Source: Corythucha ciliata
Lineage: Eukaryota; Arthropoda; Insecta; Hemiptera; Tingidae
Direction of reading: 5' to 3'
Assembly (NCBI GenBank): GCA_038030265.1
Contig: CM075937.1
Location: forward strand, 43,752,198 to 43,816,197
Length of the DNA stretch: 64,000 bases
Of this stretch, positions 10,470 to 23,439 are shown piece after piece. The notes below the pieces were generated by a model, which searched no databases, was not told the origin of the DNA, and was given only the letters and a program-made list of their open reading frames with translations. Made by a program: the position numbers and the translations under genes. How positions within the stretch are numbered: the stretch's first letter is position 1; every line of letters starts with the position of its first letter.

Positions 10470-13400
10470 AAGGTAATAACCCGGAAGTGGATACATTTTA
10501 AAGAAAATTTTGTACTCTTTCCAATGAGCTGATTAGTTTTAGGCTTTATGAGCGTATGGCGAGCATTTAAGTGGGGAAAAAAAAGAATTAATGACAAAAT
10601 CATAATATGCGTGATATTTCGGGAACAGAATAGGATTTCCAAAAACTCCAAATAGTTATTTAGTTGAAAAATGATGTGCCCCATGACTAGTTTTCTTCTG
10701 TCCAGATAATTCACAAACACCCTGTATAAATATACAGTCTGGTGTTTCTGGACCGACGTGCTCAAATTATAAACGGAGGGGCGAAATTTCAAATTTTCAG
10801 CTCGAGGAGCCAGTTTTCAGGCCGAAATTGTATTCCAGCTATTTAGTAACAAAAATCGTTTTACATAGTGATACAAAGTCTGATAAGCAACAAAATTGCG
10901 ATCTGTTTTATAACCAAATAAACGGGTCGCGATGGCGAGTTTCAGAGCCAAGAAGTTAGTGTCTTAAAATTGTCAGACCGAGATCCGAATGTTTGGTTTG
11001 TGGGACCTAATTACGCCATTTTCAGGACCCAGATTCCGGCTAGTCAAATTATTAATTGACATTGGCAATTTTGTGGCCGGTTTGAATGTTTCCAAGTATT
11101 TCAAAAAACCTGTGGATCATTCAATGCTTCCCTCTCCATAATTTCCAGACGAATATAGGAATTACGGTTATAAATGAATCGAAAATTAGCCATTTTAATA
11201 TTCAGCCATAACCAATCTGAGACAGAGTAAAATCGTGTATACCTTTGTGTTCTGCAAAGTTTTACAACAGTGCAGATCATTACACGCTGAATTATGAAGT
11301 TAATTGCGCAATTTTCATTTGGTTTAAGCTTTAAATCCTACAGAGAAAAGGTGACGAGTTTATCCAAGCATTCAATCGTTTAATCTGAAGAAAGAGTGGC
11401 ATAATACAATTATTTTGTTTTCTCATTTCTTAATCGCTTTTAGGTGTATCTGTGACCCGAAGAGATGATTAGAAAACAAACGGAATGGACTAAAAATTAC
11501 CCCCCCCCCCCATCCAGTATTTTATCCCGCACGCTACTATGCAGTCATTAATTGCGGTGGCGACAGTACGCGTCGACCGACGCTTTTTTTAAAAAAGAAT
11601 AAATCGGGAAGGTCTCTCTCTCGCGCTCTTACGTGCCGAAATGCCGAACAAGTCGCCTTTCGAACTGGAATTAATCTTGAAGGGCGATAAATTTTTATTT
11701 TCGAGTTTTTTCGAAAAAAAAAAAGGATAGTAAATATCGACGTGCTCCATTTTGTAATGATCCCCGTAATGAAGTGCGCGATTAGAGTCGAATGGGCTTC
11801 GGCGTATTTGATCCCCTTAAACGCCCCCCCCCCCCGCTGTCACGACGCTTGTGAGGATTAAACAATTTTCCGTTCCCTACTTATTTTCAAAAAATCTCAA
11901 CCCAGATCGTTTCAGGATGTTGCGTAATAAAAAAAAATCCCTTTTTAGAAGGCGCTCACACACAAACACAAAAAGGACTTTTCTCACAAGAAGTCAGAAA
12001 CGCATGGTTGATGGATGGGCGCCGCAGAGGGGAGTTGATCTTCTCTCCTTTTGCGGCCTTCTAATGAATTCCTAAGTCGGGGTGGCGGAGAAAGCTGTCG
12101 ACCGTGGAAGGGCATCCATTCACCCCTTTACACACCCCTGGCCATGTGGATTCTGCACTTTAATTTCCTGTTCTGAACGCACTTCCTCTTTTTTTTTTTT
12201 TTTTTTTTTTTTGCAGACGTAAGGGGCGTGCGCTGTTCAAACAGAAATTTGAAATCACAAACACCGCAGTCTGACCACGTGGCGCGAAAGTTTTTTTTTT
12301 TTTTTTTTTTTGTCCCTCGTGAATTATTGATAAACAATTTTGAAATATGCATAAAGCAAAAATTGAGCAATCGTAAAAAACGGTCATTTGTCTCAAACTA
12401 GTTCCCGTGTACGCACTAGGGTAGCTTTCTATGGGAAACGTAGTCTTCAATAAATCACAAGAGTGTAACATAAGAACAAAACCGATTTTTTATGACATTA
12501 TCTAAGCTCGACGACCCATGTTTAGAAAAGTTTAGCTATCAAAAGACGTTGAAGAGAAAGAAACAAATCTTTTCCACTCACTTTGATGATCTGCGGAGCT
12601 CTTCACGATAGAAAGAGGAAAAAAAGGAAGAAAAAAAGGCTGTTAAGTCATTGGAATCAAAAGAGGTAGAAAGTAGCTGGCCTTCAAGTGGTCTTTAGCT
12701 CGGGCGAACTTTCTTCCTTTTTTTTTCAAAGTCAAGCTCCTCAGCGGATCAACGAAATTAATCGATTGGCAATGCAAATTTTGCATACATTACGCACCAC
12801 GCACACATTTATGCCCATTTGCCTTTTTTTTTTTTTTTTTTTTTTTGTCTGTCGAACTGTTAGATAATAATAAAGAGCAATATCCCCCCCCCTCCCAAAA
12901 AACACACAAAAGGAGGGGGTTTTATACATTTTTTGGAGCAAATCACCGCATTTTCTCTCCAGTCGAACAAAAAAAAACAGAGTCTCGCTATTTCCCTGCA
13001 CGAGTGCTTATGGTTTTAAACAATGAACACACTTTAAGGTATTTCATTATTTGGAAAAAGCGTTGCAATTTTTCTTCCTTGTCATTCAATGTTGCGCTGA
13101 TTTTTACGACAATGAATAAACAAGAGTAAAGCCTCGGCAGGTATGAGGGAAGGAGAAATAAATGCGAGGCAAGGAAATTGCCCCCAGAGGAAACACGATT
13201 TATAGCTTGCTAAGTGATTGTTTTACTGGAAGCCACACAAATTACGCCTCTTCCAGAGAAGCTAAGGTTACAGTATAAGTAGTCGGAATGATCATTACTC
13301 GCAGCGTTAAGTAGTTCAAGGCAATTTTCAGATTCCTGCATCTTTTATTTCTTTTATGGATAATCAAACCATAAAATTCATCCCCACATCAGCAAATGGC

Positions 13401-14950
13401 TACAATTTGCTTATAAATAACACGAAGGTTCCCCTAATTTTTGCTACCTTGATCTTAAAACTATTTTATTTGCCCCCCCCCCCCCTTTGAACCCTCAACG
13501 GTCATGGCGTCAGCAATCATATCTTAACCAATTTGCCAAGGCCAGACACCAGCTCACCAGGTCATTGGTTGCTCTTCGCTCCGGTCTGCGAGTCGGCTGA
13601 TCCGAAAAGTGTGAGCGTCGCAAGGTACCGTCGGAGGGCCATAAACCGATTGCATGCAGCGTGGGCCACTATACAGTGTGATGGGTGGCCAGAGAGCGAA
13701 TTTCGACATTTTTACCCCAATTTTGCAAATTTAGCACTTGAAGAAATACATTTTGCTGTTAAAATCCAAAAATCCAAATTTGGTGGAATCGGCTGCCACA
13801 GAACTCAAAGTCATGGGTTTTATGCTCACTTAAAAAGCCAATTTCAACCGATTTGCGGTGTCGACATCCCGATTGGCACCGAAGGGACGGAAACCGTAGC
13901 TTCACAGTGGCTGTTTTCGTCCGGGCGACACCACAATGACTTCATTTACTAATTTTCGAGGTTTAAGCGCTTCCTACTAACCATGGCAATAAGACACGTC
14001 TTATGAGCCACAAACGCAAAACGCACTATGTACTCCGCACTACGCTGTTCACCTGTCTGAATTCGTCCTCTTACGTCACCAACCTTCCCAGCTTCCCCAA
14101 CTCAACTTCCCAACAACTCCCAGCCCATTGCGACAACAATTCCAAGTCATAAAACGCCTGCTGCTGACCTCAGGAGGCCAAAAAAATCCACCAAAACGTC
14201 CGGCCAAGTGAAAAGTTCATTTTTGGCCAATTTGGGCGTTATGGTGCAAATCGGCTGCATTGATTAATCCAGGCATTTTCCGAGGGGCTGGTAAACCACA
14301 GCCGGCTCAAATCGAATAACATTGGCAAAATTTGGACGACACCACGCATCTTAAGGTTTCTCGACACGTAGATCTGTCGTATGCGGCAGACCCCTATAGT
14401 CCGCTTCAACTGTAAGTAATAGAAACGAATTAATCCCGCGGGGCACTACGAGGTCACCTGCACACGCTCAACACGTTGCTATGTCAGCACCACAGCCAAC
14501 CAGTAGAGACAGCAACGCTAAGTCATGAACTCCTCCTGTAGCACATGCTGGACGACCACCAATTTATACCTGGGGCGGCATCAAGCAAATCCCAGCAGCA
14601 ACTGCTCAAGCTGATCCCAGTAGCGCTCAAGGGGGGGGGGGGTCTAGAAAATCGTTCGAGAAAATCGACCTAATCAACGATCTTTCGGCCAATTTAAAGG
14701 GCATTAGTGGCTATACTCAGTGGCGCAGAAGGCGCAAAAAGGCTGGATTTTCAGGAGCCAGATTTCTGTTTGATCGAAAAGTCAATAACTGAGGTGAAAT
14801 ACTCATGTTCTAGCGAAAAACTGCAATTCGGAGGTCAAATGGGTCAGTGGCGCCGAAATGATTTCAATGAAGTGTAGCCGAACTCTGGAAAATGGACCAA
14901 TCCTCCACAAGTGATGTTCCTATTGGAGGGGGGGGGAGGTGGTTGCCCTT
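10470..14950. other. Intron sequence with homopolymers; no gene recognised
   Basis: Contains weak family E-like phrases (about 10780-11100), C runs at 11500-11511 (C12), 11824-11835 (C12) and 13473-13485 (C13), T runs at 12189-12212, 12291-12311 and 12824-12846, and a G12 at 14631-14642. A 139-codon open frame at 13533-13952 resembles no known protein and I do not call it. An isolated ...ACACCCTG|TA transposon-like end lies near 10714-10723 without a visible partner. Confidence 0.5.
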
Positions 14951-14959
14951 GAATTGAAA

Positions 14960-15845
14960 AAACAAAAATGATTTTGTTCAAATTTTAGCCACTAGTTAGC
15001 ACTTTTTTTCTTATTTGATTCGTGAATTAGCGTTTTTCTAAATTTTAGCAGCGGTTTAATTAGCTCATTTTGACCACGACATAGCATTTTTCGCGAATTT
15101 AGCCCCCAGTTTCTTTAGATCCTTAAACGGACAAAATTAAGAATTGTGACTAATGCGCTGTTCTTGGATCAAGTAGGCGGCGAAAACTGCGAAAAAGCGC
15201 TAATTCGTGGTTTCTCGACGCAAATTCCAGACCAAGATTGCGGACAAATCGCTGATTTGCAGTGTATAGAGGCCATTTTACGGTCAACAATGTCACAATT
15301 TAGAAAAATACGCTAATGTGCTGTTCTTGGACCAAGCCCGCAGATAAAACTAGGGCAAACAAAAAGAGCTAATTTGGGACTGAAAATTTAAAAAATTGCA
15401 AATTTTTCTCCTAAAATTACGAAAAATCGCCCATTCGCGGATAAATTAGAAAAAAGGCACTAATTAGCGGCTAAATTCACCACAAAATGCTAATTAGCGG
15501 CTAAAATGGACAAAAGTTGCTAAATAAACCTCTGCTAAAATTCAGAAAGCTGTAATTCGCGAATAAAATAAATGTAAATACTAACTAGCGGCTAAAATTG
15601 GAACAAAAGCTAATTCGCTGCAAAAGTAGCAAATGATCTGTAATTAATTCGCGGCAAAAAAAAGAAAAAAAATTGCTAATTCGTGGATGAAATTGAGAAA
15701 CCGTATTGATTCATGGATAAAATGTAGGAAAAACGTGAACCCGCGGATACAAATTTTAAAAATCACTATTTTATACCTGATTCGCGGCGAAAATTGAGAA
15801 AAACGCTTATCCGCGGCTCTAATTTAGAAAAAGCGGTAATTGAGA

Positions 15846-15903
<58 letters not shown>

Positions 15904-16235
15904 CTAATGTGGAGATAAACTGCAAAATCAATGACGCTGATTTCCGGCAAATATTGAGAAAATCACCAAGTAGCGCAAGAAAAATGATGAAAAACACAAA
16001 TTTTCAGATCAAATTGAAGCAAAGTGCTAATTCACGGCTAAAAATGAAAAAAAAATCGAATTTACAGGTGAGGATAACGCCAATTTGTAGCTAAAATTAA
16101 AAAAATCGCTAATTCGCAGCTAAAATTGATAAAATCACGAATTCGTAGATAAAATTGAGGGAAATCGCTAATTCACCGCTCAAATTGAGGAGAAAATTTT
16201 CAATTTACCTGCAATTCCCAGGTTAAAATGAGATA
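14960..16235. repeat. Family A tandem array with an orientation switch
   Basis: About 1.3 kb. Up to about 15120 the units read forward (GAATTAGCGTTTTTCTAAAT, TTTTAGC); from about 15130 they read in reverse (GCTAATTCGCGGCTAAAATT followed by GAGAAAAA). The unit is near 30-33 bp, strongly diverged between copies. It is interrupted by the A53 run at 15849-15901. Confidence 0.8.
15849..15901. repeat. Poly(A) run, 53 bases
   Basis: Uninterrupted A homopolymer inside the reverse-oriented family A array. The same array resumes on both sides, which suggests local expansion of an A-rich unit rather than an inserted retrocopy. Confidence 0.9.
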
Positions 16236-16299
16236 AGTAATCGAAGGATAACATTAATCTGAGCTAAGTATATGCGAAATTTCAAGTTTCGGGCTTTTG

Positions 16300-18790
16300 T
16301 GACCCAGGGCTAGCCAGACACGACAACACCCAAAGTCTGACAAATATATCTATGAAAATACATCACACTGGACTAAAAGTCCGCGGAATTGTCAGCTTCG
16401 GGTGTAATTATGCCAGCGACATTAATAAAACTATAGTTTCCGCTATGTTCATTCCCGTGAAATTGTCTGTTTCTCTCCTCCTCGATCACGGACCACCCAT
16501 CCCTAGAGAGGAGTTACGGCTGCTACACCTTGGATATATTATAGGCGCTACTGCGAATGGGTTGTTGCCGGAAAAACCGGCAAGATTGACGGTAGATCAA
16601 ATCGGATCGGATTTGAATTAACAGCGGGAGTGGACTTATTTTCCTTTTGATCTGGATCATCGCTTCCGCACCTGCGGCCTATTATTCAAGATTGACGGTA
16701 GATCTTTGGCCAAAAAGTCGGCCTCGCGGAGGACCCACGTCCCCCGCTTTTCCCGTTGATTTGGATTTTTCGTCTCGCATAGGCTGGCACATTATACTAA
16801 CACCATACAATCCTCCTGGACTGTTGACTGTAGTGAGAACGCTCACATCATTCATGCGGTTCTACCGGTAATTGCGTGCACTATACAATACAGACGCAGT
16901 TTACCAAATTTATTCCCCCCTCCGCATCACACCGCTTCCATACGGTATTCAACCGCGGGGGGTTCCAGTTGTTTGAACTAGTGGCATACCAGAATTATTG
17001 CTTATTTTGAACGCAATGCGTTATATCATAATTTTTACTGCGTGCCGTTGTCTTATTCTTCCACCCGCCGCTTGTTAGATTTGAATGACTAAGTTTGAAT
17101 TCACGGGATATTCGACGATAACAAAAAAAAAAAAAAAAAACGGTTGCGATGACAAGATATCTGTCGAAGGCGTTTAAACGCGAAATTTCCTCTCTTTTCC
17201 CGTTATTTATCACGATGACGGTACTAAAGCAAAATTAAATCGACGGAACGCGATTTGGTCACCATACACGTTTTTTTTCTTCTTCTTTTTTAATAAATAG
17301 AAAGGAATCATTTTTCCGAGGCAAAATGTAAAGATTTCCCAACAAAAAACCGTTTAGTGACCTTACGAGTCTACTGTGAAGGGTAAATGTTGATGGGAGA
17401 GGATGGCGAGTGTTACAGGACTCGAGAGACTCGCCGAAGTCAAGATACATACGTGCACCCTGGAGCTCTCGTCCGTTCCACTTATATTCCACCGCATACA
17501 AAGACCTTCATTGTTTAATAAAAATCTAATTTTTATCCTTTCTCCGAAAAAACTAAGCAATTTACCGAAAAGGTTCCCCCTACCCTCTTCCCTATCGTTG
17601 CTTCAGGGTGAATTTTGTACGGGCACGATAATCTGACAATTAGTAACATTGAAAACTGTGCAAGACCTCTATTCGCACTGCCTAGAACAAAGAATTCGAT
17701 CGTTAAGCAAGGTTTCAAGAAGCCTTCGGGATTAATCCCATTCAATGCTAATTAAACGGGTTTTGCATTGGTTTGTGATAGTGTGAGAGAGAGAGGTGGG
17801 CAATGCCTTAGAGGAAGGTCGCTCGTCGGTATAAAATCCTCGATCGTCTTTTATGTCGTCTCTATGGCACCGACCTCCATAGATCGTACATCTCTCATCC
17901 AATCTAATCTCAAACGACACGCATATCGAGGGCAGAAGCGTTTTATAATTGAAAAAACGGGGTGAAAGTAAAAGGTGCAACAGGGAGAATTGACATCATC
18001 AGAGTGTGCGCGCTGGAATTTATTAGCAAAAAAAAAAAAAAATTAATGTCGGAACCTTCCTGAACAATCCCACGCATTATGCTTTCTTCCTTTTAAATCG
18101 CGACCAATTAGTGCGAATCTCCTCTGTACATTATGATTATCACATTTGAAAGAGAAACTGACTTTGACTTCCGTACGTGTAACCTTTTCTTGACCCTTCA
18201 CCCCACCACCGCGATTCAACCATTTTCACATTGCACAAGTCCTACACCATTTTTAAGTGTTAACCAATGATTATTTATTACATTTTCCTTAAACAAAAAA
18301 AAAACAAAAAAAAATAGCCAAAGAAATAGTTACACTCGGTTGCGGAATGGATTTTTAAGTAGAGCGTAAAAATCGAGAGTAATATTATCTACCGCCCTCG
18401 ATATTGGGGGAAATAAAACGCTGCACACAGCTCTGTTTTGAATCGGTCCGATCAGTGTTGGGAAGGGGGAGGGGGTGAAAAGCTGGGAACCCCGCACCAT
18501 TCCTCATGCCCTCACACTTCTTTTTACTCTCTCAAACAAATATAACGCTGAAATCGAGGCCGCTCTATTGTCGTTGCTGCGGTTGTGCTCGCGCGAGTCC
18601 CATTGTACAAAGAGAAGTGGAGGTACTTAAGTTTATAACAAGAGAGCCGATGTCGAAGCCATCAGAAAACTGTCTTTTGTGTGCATAGGAAAAAGAGAGA
18701 AAAACAAAAATGTCGCAATTTTTCTGGCACTGAAATAAGAATGGACAATAAAAATGGGTTAAATGCAGAGCACGAAAGTCATTTATTGGA
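16300..18790. other. Intron sequence; short direct repeats, no gene recognised
   Basis: An 18-bp exact direct repeat CAAGATTGACGGTAGATC occurs at 16581-16598 and 16687-16704. An E-type block (GACCCAGGGCTAGCCAGACA) lies at about 16301-16320. Open frames at 16352-16621 and 17732-17980 have no recognisable homology. Confidence 0.5.
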
Positions 18791-18803
18791 AGGCTGATGA
18801 GGA

Positions 18804-19329
18804 CGTTCCACTGCCGTAGGAATACACAACTTTGAAATCAATGAGATTGCTTGGTAGGTCGAGTTGAACTTCTAGGGACCAGTTTGGGATGCTACAGTTA
18901 TGCTATTAAAGTTTCGGTCCGTCAATAGGAATGAAGGGACAACTGGACAAGGGAGTAGGGTTTTCATCAGTTCTTGTTCACCAAAATATATGAAGAGTTC
19001 TGAGCTACACCTTTAGATAACAGTCAGTATTTAGTAACTGTGTACCAACACGCAATCACTTGATCGACTCGACTTTGTCGAAAAAGCGAATGTGACTGAC
19101 TGTTGCAAACGGATGTTGCGGAGAACGCTCTTGAGTCATTTTGTTGGTTTACAATACGATAACATCCTAAAATCCAAAGAAATAAGTCACTTCGTTCCTA
19201 TTCACGGACTGAAAGACTGAAACTTTTAGCATAGCTATAGCATCCCTAACTAGTCCCCAGAACTTCGACTCCACCAACCAAGCTTATTTCATTGATTTCA
19301 AAGCTGTGTGTTCTAATGATAGTGGAACG
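18804..19329. mobile_element. Foldback element, about 526 bp, arms of roughly 150 bp
   Basis: Left arm 18804-18950 (CGTTCCACTGCCG..., ACTTTGAAATCAATGA..., GGGATGCTACAG) matches the reverse complement of 19190-19329 with scattered mismatches. The middle carries no coding sequence. No convincing target duplication at the ends. Confidence 0.7.
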
Positions 19330-19449
19330 ATTGTACAGAAGGAAAGTTGAGCTATAGGTTGGGGGGACACACGACCGCAGTTCTCTGAGGTATTTCTTTC
19401 TGCTACCCTTTGCAGGTATAGGATTATCCTTTTTTTAAGGTGACCGCAA

Positions 19450-19995
19450 ACCTCCGGACCGCAAAACTCCGGACACCACGTCCAATTTCGTGGGTATTCG
19501 TGAGGAGGGGAGGGGGCTTAGGGGGCCGGCTGACATGGGTTCTGTCACTATAAAAAGGGCCTTACACTTGCAATTTAGCTTAAATTAAGACCCAAAACTG
19601 TCAATTTCGTGGATATTGGATCAATAAATTTGCTGAAAACCCCAAATTAGCCAACTGACTAATATTATCTCTGGATGTTGCAGTTACACGGCTATTCGTC
19701 GTATGGCCCAGTCGAGGGCGGCTTGCCCAGGGTCCACGCCCTTAAAACAAAAAACACAAACTTGCTATTTTGCAAAATTATAGACAAGAAACATGCAATT
19801 TCAATAAACTAACAACCAGTAGACCCTAAAATTGCAATTTCGCGAATTCAATTTTGCGGCAATCCGTCACTTAGGGCGCTGGCGTGGCCGGCCGCAGACT
19901 GGGTTTCGACCACTAACACAAAAGGCCCGAAACTTGCAACTCTTGGAAAATTAAAACTATAAATTCCCAATTTCATGAATATTCAGACCCCACAG
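19450..19995 (+). repeat. Family E tandem array
   Basis: Units like ACTTGCAATTT, GTCAATTTCGTGGATATT and CCCTAAAATTGCAATTTCGC recur about every 30-40 bp, with blocks such as GCCCAGGGTCCACGCCC at about 19724. Strongly decayed. Confidence 0.55.
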
Positions 19996-19997
19996 GT

Positions 19998-20207
19998 CGA
20001 TTCAGACTATTCGGACGTGACGTGGGAACACGCATTCCCACGTGTGCTACTAAATTCCAGAAAAGGATTTTGTTTGTTTGCGTTCACATTGCGTGGGATG
20101 ATGCTTGTCAGAGCAATATGAACGTAAACAAATAAAAGCCCTTTCTAGAATTTTTTATCGCACGTGGGACAGCGTGTTCCCACGTCACGTCCGAATAGTC
20201 TGAATCG
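19998..20207. mobile_element. MITE with about 100-bp inverted arms
   Basis: CGATTCAGACTATTCGGACG at 19998 is the reverse complement of CGTCCGAATAGTCTGAATCG ending at 20207. The match continues inward through ACGTGACGTGGGAACACGC and a TTTGTTTRCGTTCAYATTGC segment. About 210 bp, noncoding. It abuts the next MITE at 20208. Confidence 0.8.
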
Positions 20208-20354
20208 GCCCGTATGCCTAGTCGTTCTTCGAATTTTCTTCAACCTCAATGCTTCCTCACAAACTTGAAAAAATATAAAATAACACGTGATTCTACAGTT
20301 TGCGAGGAAGGTCGGAGTCGAGGAAATTTCGAGGAACGACTTAGCATACGGGCT
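20208..20354. mobile_element. 145-bp palindromic MITE, second copy
   Basis: GCCCGTATGCCTAGTCGTTC at the left and its counterpart ...CGACTTAGCATACGGGCTT at the right form arms of about 60 bp around an AT-rich loop. The unit aligns in reverse orientation with the core of the element at 175-463, which establishes a dispersed family. Confidence 0.8.
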
Positions 20355-20355
20355 T

Positions 20356-20600
20356 AAATGTACAAATTTGCAGATATTTAGATCCTAACTATGTAACTTT
20401 GTACGCTTCTAGGTCTTGGGATCGTCTACACTATGCGGAATCCACGCCTGTTATAAATAAAATGGGTCCCGGAACTTGTCATTTCGCACAATTAATGTCT
20501 GGAAATGGGCTATTTCGTTGATGCTTAGACTTTATACTTGCAATTTTGCCAATTTATATTTTCGATCCTAACAATTTTGCGGCCAATGCTCTAATTCATC
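20356..20600 (+). repeat. Family E array, continuation
   Basis: GGAACTTGTCATTTCGCACA and similar units continue the array at 19450-19995, so the two MITEs lie inside one E array. Confidence 0.5.
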
Positions 20601-20721
20601 GGCTTGTTGTATACAGTTCATTCGATGACTTAACGTGGGACCACAACCCGGTACACCCACTACATATTTCTCACTCACCGAACACAGACTGAACCTAAAA
20701 TGGTGGAATCCCACATTCGCC

Positions 20722-20870
20722 GTCAACCAGCTCATCACCGGGCACGGCGGCGCCTTCAACTAACGCCTCCATTTCTTCCATCGCCGAGATTCTCCCCTAT
20801 GCCCCTGAGGCGAAGACGTCGAAGAAAACGCGGCCCACGTCCTCTAGGAGTGTTGACTTCCCGTTCGAAC
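20722..20870 (+). pseudogene. Relic of a LINE ORF2 C-terminus
   Basis: In the frame starting at 20722 the sequence reads VNQLITGHGGAFN, stop, RLHFFHRRDSPLCP, stop, GEDVEENAAHVL, stop, EC. This matches the usual end of RNase H-bearing arthropod LINEs: an LLTGHG...F..YL.R....SP.C.CG motif, then the Cys/His pattern C-x-C...H-x4-C. Three in-frame stops show it is dead. The rest of the element is not detectable nearby. Confidence 0.6.
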
Positions 20871-21299
20871 AGCGCAATGCCTCCCTCCAGCGCCTAACTT
20901 TAAAATGCGCATGCGGGAGGACACTCGTAAGCTAGCCATATTTGCGCAGGCTCCCAAGATGAAAACCTATCCCTATCATCCTCTTCCTCGCCCTTCGGGG
21001 ATTCATCCTGAATTTCCAGACAGCGGAGCGATGATCCATGCCACCAGGCGAACTTCGCGCCTTTCTCACTTGTTCTTGTCGTCACTAGCACAACAGCTTG
21101 TAAAACGCCCACCTTCACGGGATCAACAGCGGGGCAGAAGCTAAGGGGTGGGGCGGTCAGTTGTCCGGTCTTGCACGTGTCGGGTCATCCCTATCATGGG
21201 GTGAAAACCGCTCCTGACAACTAGCTCACCCCGAGCCTTCTCACAACGAGAATGGGCCAATTCTGACCTAGCTCATTGATCCACAGGACAAGACACAAA

Positions 21300-21490
21300 C
21301 CGGTGCTGGGGTTTGAGATTTCCTGTGGTTGGACCCTGCCCTGCCCTTAGACCTTTGCTGTGGGGGTTACTGATTCGCTGGGGTTAGTTCTTGCCTGTGG
21401 TTGGGCCTCATGGGGTCATTGCGTCGTACTGTGTTGGGGTGGTTTTAGAGTTTGGCTGCGATTGGAGATTTGCTGTGGTTGGATGGAGGC
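21300..21490 (-). repeat. Family D short-unit array
   Basis: Repeats of TTTGCTGTGGTTGGA-like units, the reverse complement of the TCCAACCACAGCAAAGC family at 49420-49780. Diverged. Confidence 0.55.
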
Positions 21491-21525
21491 CTTGTGATAA
21501 ATAAGCGAGGGTGGCACTGGGTCTG

Positions 21526-23430
21526 CCCCCCCCCCCCCCAGGTGAAAGGGTCCCATTAATAGCGATTTCCATTATTAACACGCTACACAAGTGTAGTGGA
21601 GCGCCTCCTCCATAAACATACGATTCAATTCATTTTCTTAATTTTATATTTTCCCTGTGTAAGAGATCCCACTGCTCCACCCCTCTAAACGATATTAACG
21701 TAATTTTGTAACGATATTACCTCTAACGGTAATTTTGGGTTTGAATCAGACTTTTGCTTGGGTCTGGTATTCTGTTCTCCGAGTTTCCGAAAGGGACGTC
21801 TTTAGGCCCCGCCCCGATAACTCCAGTCTCGTCAACAGAATTTATTCGCTCAAATACGAATTTCCAGTAAATCACAAGGGAAAATTAACTTTTCGTCATC
21901 GTTATCATAATCATCATCATCATCATACTTTCCCCTTCAATCGCCTCAAATGTCGGACTCACATTTTTACACGCCTCGTTCATACAGGTACTCGACTGTT
22001 TTTTTTTTTTTTCTTTAACATTATACTCATGTACAAACCCGGTTTTTACTCCTTTCTTCACGCACTCTTAAGGTCATCGGGTTTGTTTTACTCCCGATCT
22101 CCCCTATATAATGCACAATAAAAATCCCGAAATTAGTTACGGGGCGAGGAGAGTGCGCCGGCCGGGTTGTGGAAAATATGAAGGGGGGAGGTATACGCAA
22201 TAAACCGTATCTCTCTCTGTAAAGTCACGTGCTGGCTTTTGAGCTCCCGCCTTGGCGTAATAGAATCCGCATAACTCCCCCCCTCCCCGCTCCGTCCGTC
22301 CAGTTCGTTGTAATTTTCATTGAAACTACTTGAAAGAAATCGTATTTTTTCCCCCAAATGTGAAAGGATTTATTTGGCTTTTCGCGAGCACGTTGACGAA
22401 ATATCACTCACGTGAAGAAACATCTACTAGGAGGGTATAGAAGGGAGAGAGAGAGAGAGAGAGAGAGAATGAGTGGGAGAAGAGAAAAAATATTAAACTC
22501 TAAAGCATTGTTTCTTAACGCACTCCCCCTTGGCTAATTAAAGCGAGTAAAACAAAAAACCTGCCCTTTGTCGTAGATAAAAACTATGAAAGTCTGATCC
22601 CTCTAATCAATTTTGCATACCTATACATATATTTTTTATCGGGGAGAATATGTGCAAGGGGGAAGAGTGTCACGACTTAATCAGCCCGAAAGGTTCTCCA
22701 GCACAGCTCTTTGTCTTTTTTTCTTCTTCTTAACACGTCCATCTGGGGGGAATGTACCTGCTGGTGAGCTTATCGGACCCCATGTGAAACCTTTTAAAAT
22801 CCTCATCTATAAGAAACCCAGCCGGGGGCCAAACGCCTTGATCTATTCAATATGATGTTACACAGAGAGTGGCGGCGTACAAATACACTCAAAAAAAAAA
22901 AAAAAAGTGAAGGAGGGTGCAATCGGTGGGTGTAATGTCGAAACGAGCGACTTGTTTTGCATTAGAACCACATAAATACGAATGGCTATATACTGCTCCC
23001 CACCATTACTGGGCAATTTAACGGACTTACCTTTCGCTAATTCGATCTTCTATAGGGCTCAGCATGCCTGAAACAAAAGGAGATAAATAAGTACAATTTT
23101 ATTATCATCATCCTTGTTCAAAAATTTCATAATCAAGCACGGTACTGATTAATAACCCGCAGAGTTCATTACGATGAAAGTACAACGCCAGGTTAACGAT
23201 TTCTCTCAACAAGCAAACAGTACACATATCGGGGAAAGTAAAGAAAAAAAAAAATATCGTCTTCTCTGTAGGGGTGTGTGGGACAAGCCATGGTGCACGT
23301 GTGCACCATAACGTATGCCAAATATCAGGTGTACTCACAGATAAGAAGTTCACTACGCGTATTATTACCGCTTTGTTTGAGGATGAAGCTTCGTCTCTAT
23401 AGAACACTCCAACTGATTGTAATATGAAAT
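21526..23430. other. Intron sequence with simple repeats; no gene recognised
   Basis: C14 at 21526-21539, a CAT microsatellite near 21907-21925, and an uninterrupted GA run at about 22445-22468. Open frames, including 21735-22121, lack recognisable homology. Confidence 0.5.
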
Positions 23431-23439
23431 GACGACATT

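Noticed and set aside
13533..13952. 139-codon open frame, the longest intact ATG frame outside the LINE and repeat arrays
   Set aside because: Composition and content resemble noncoding sequence with E-like phrases (CCCCAATTTTGCAAATTTAG); no domain, no splice or promoter context.
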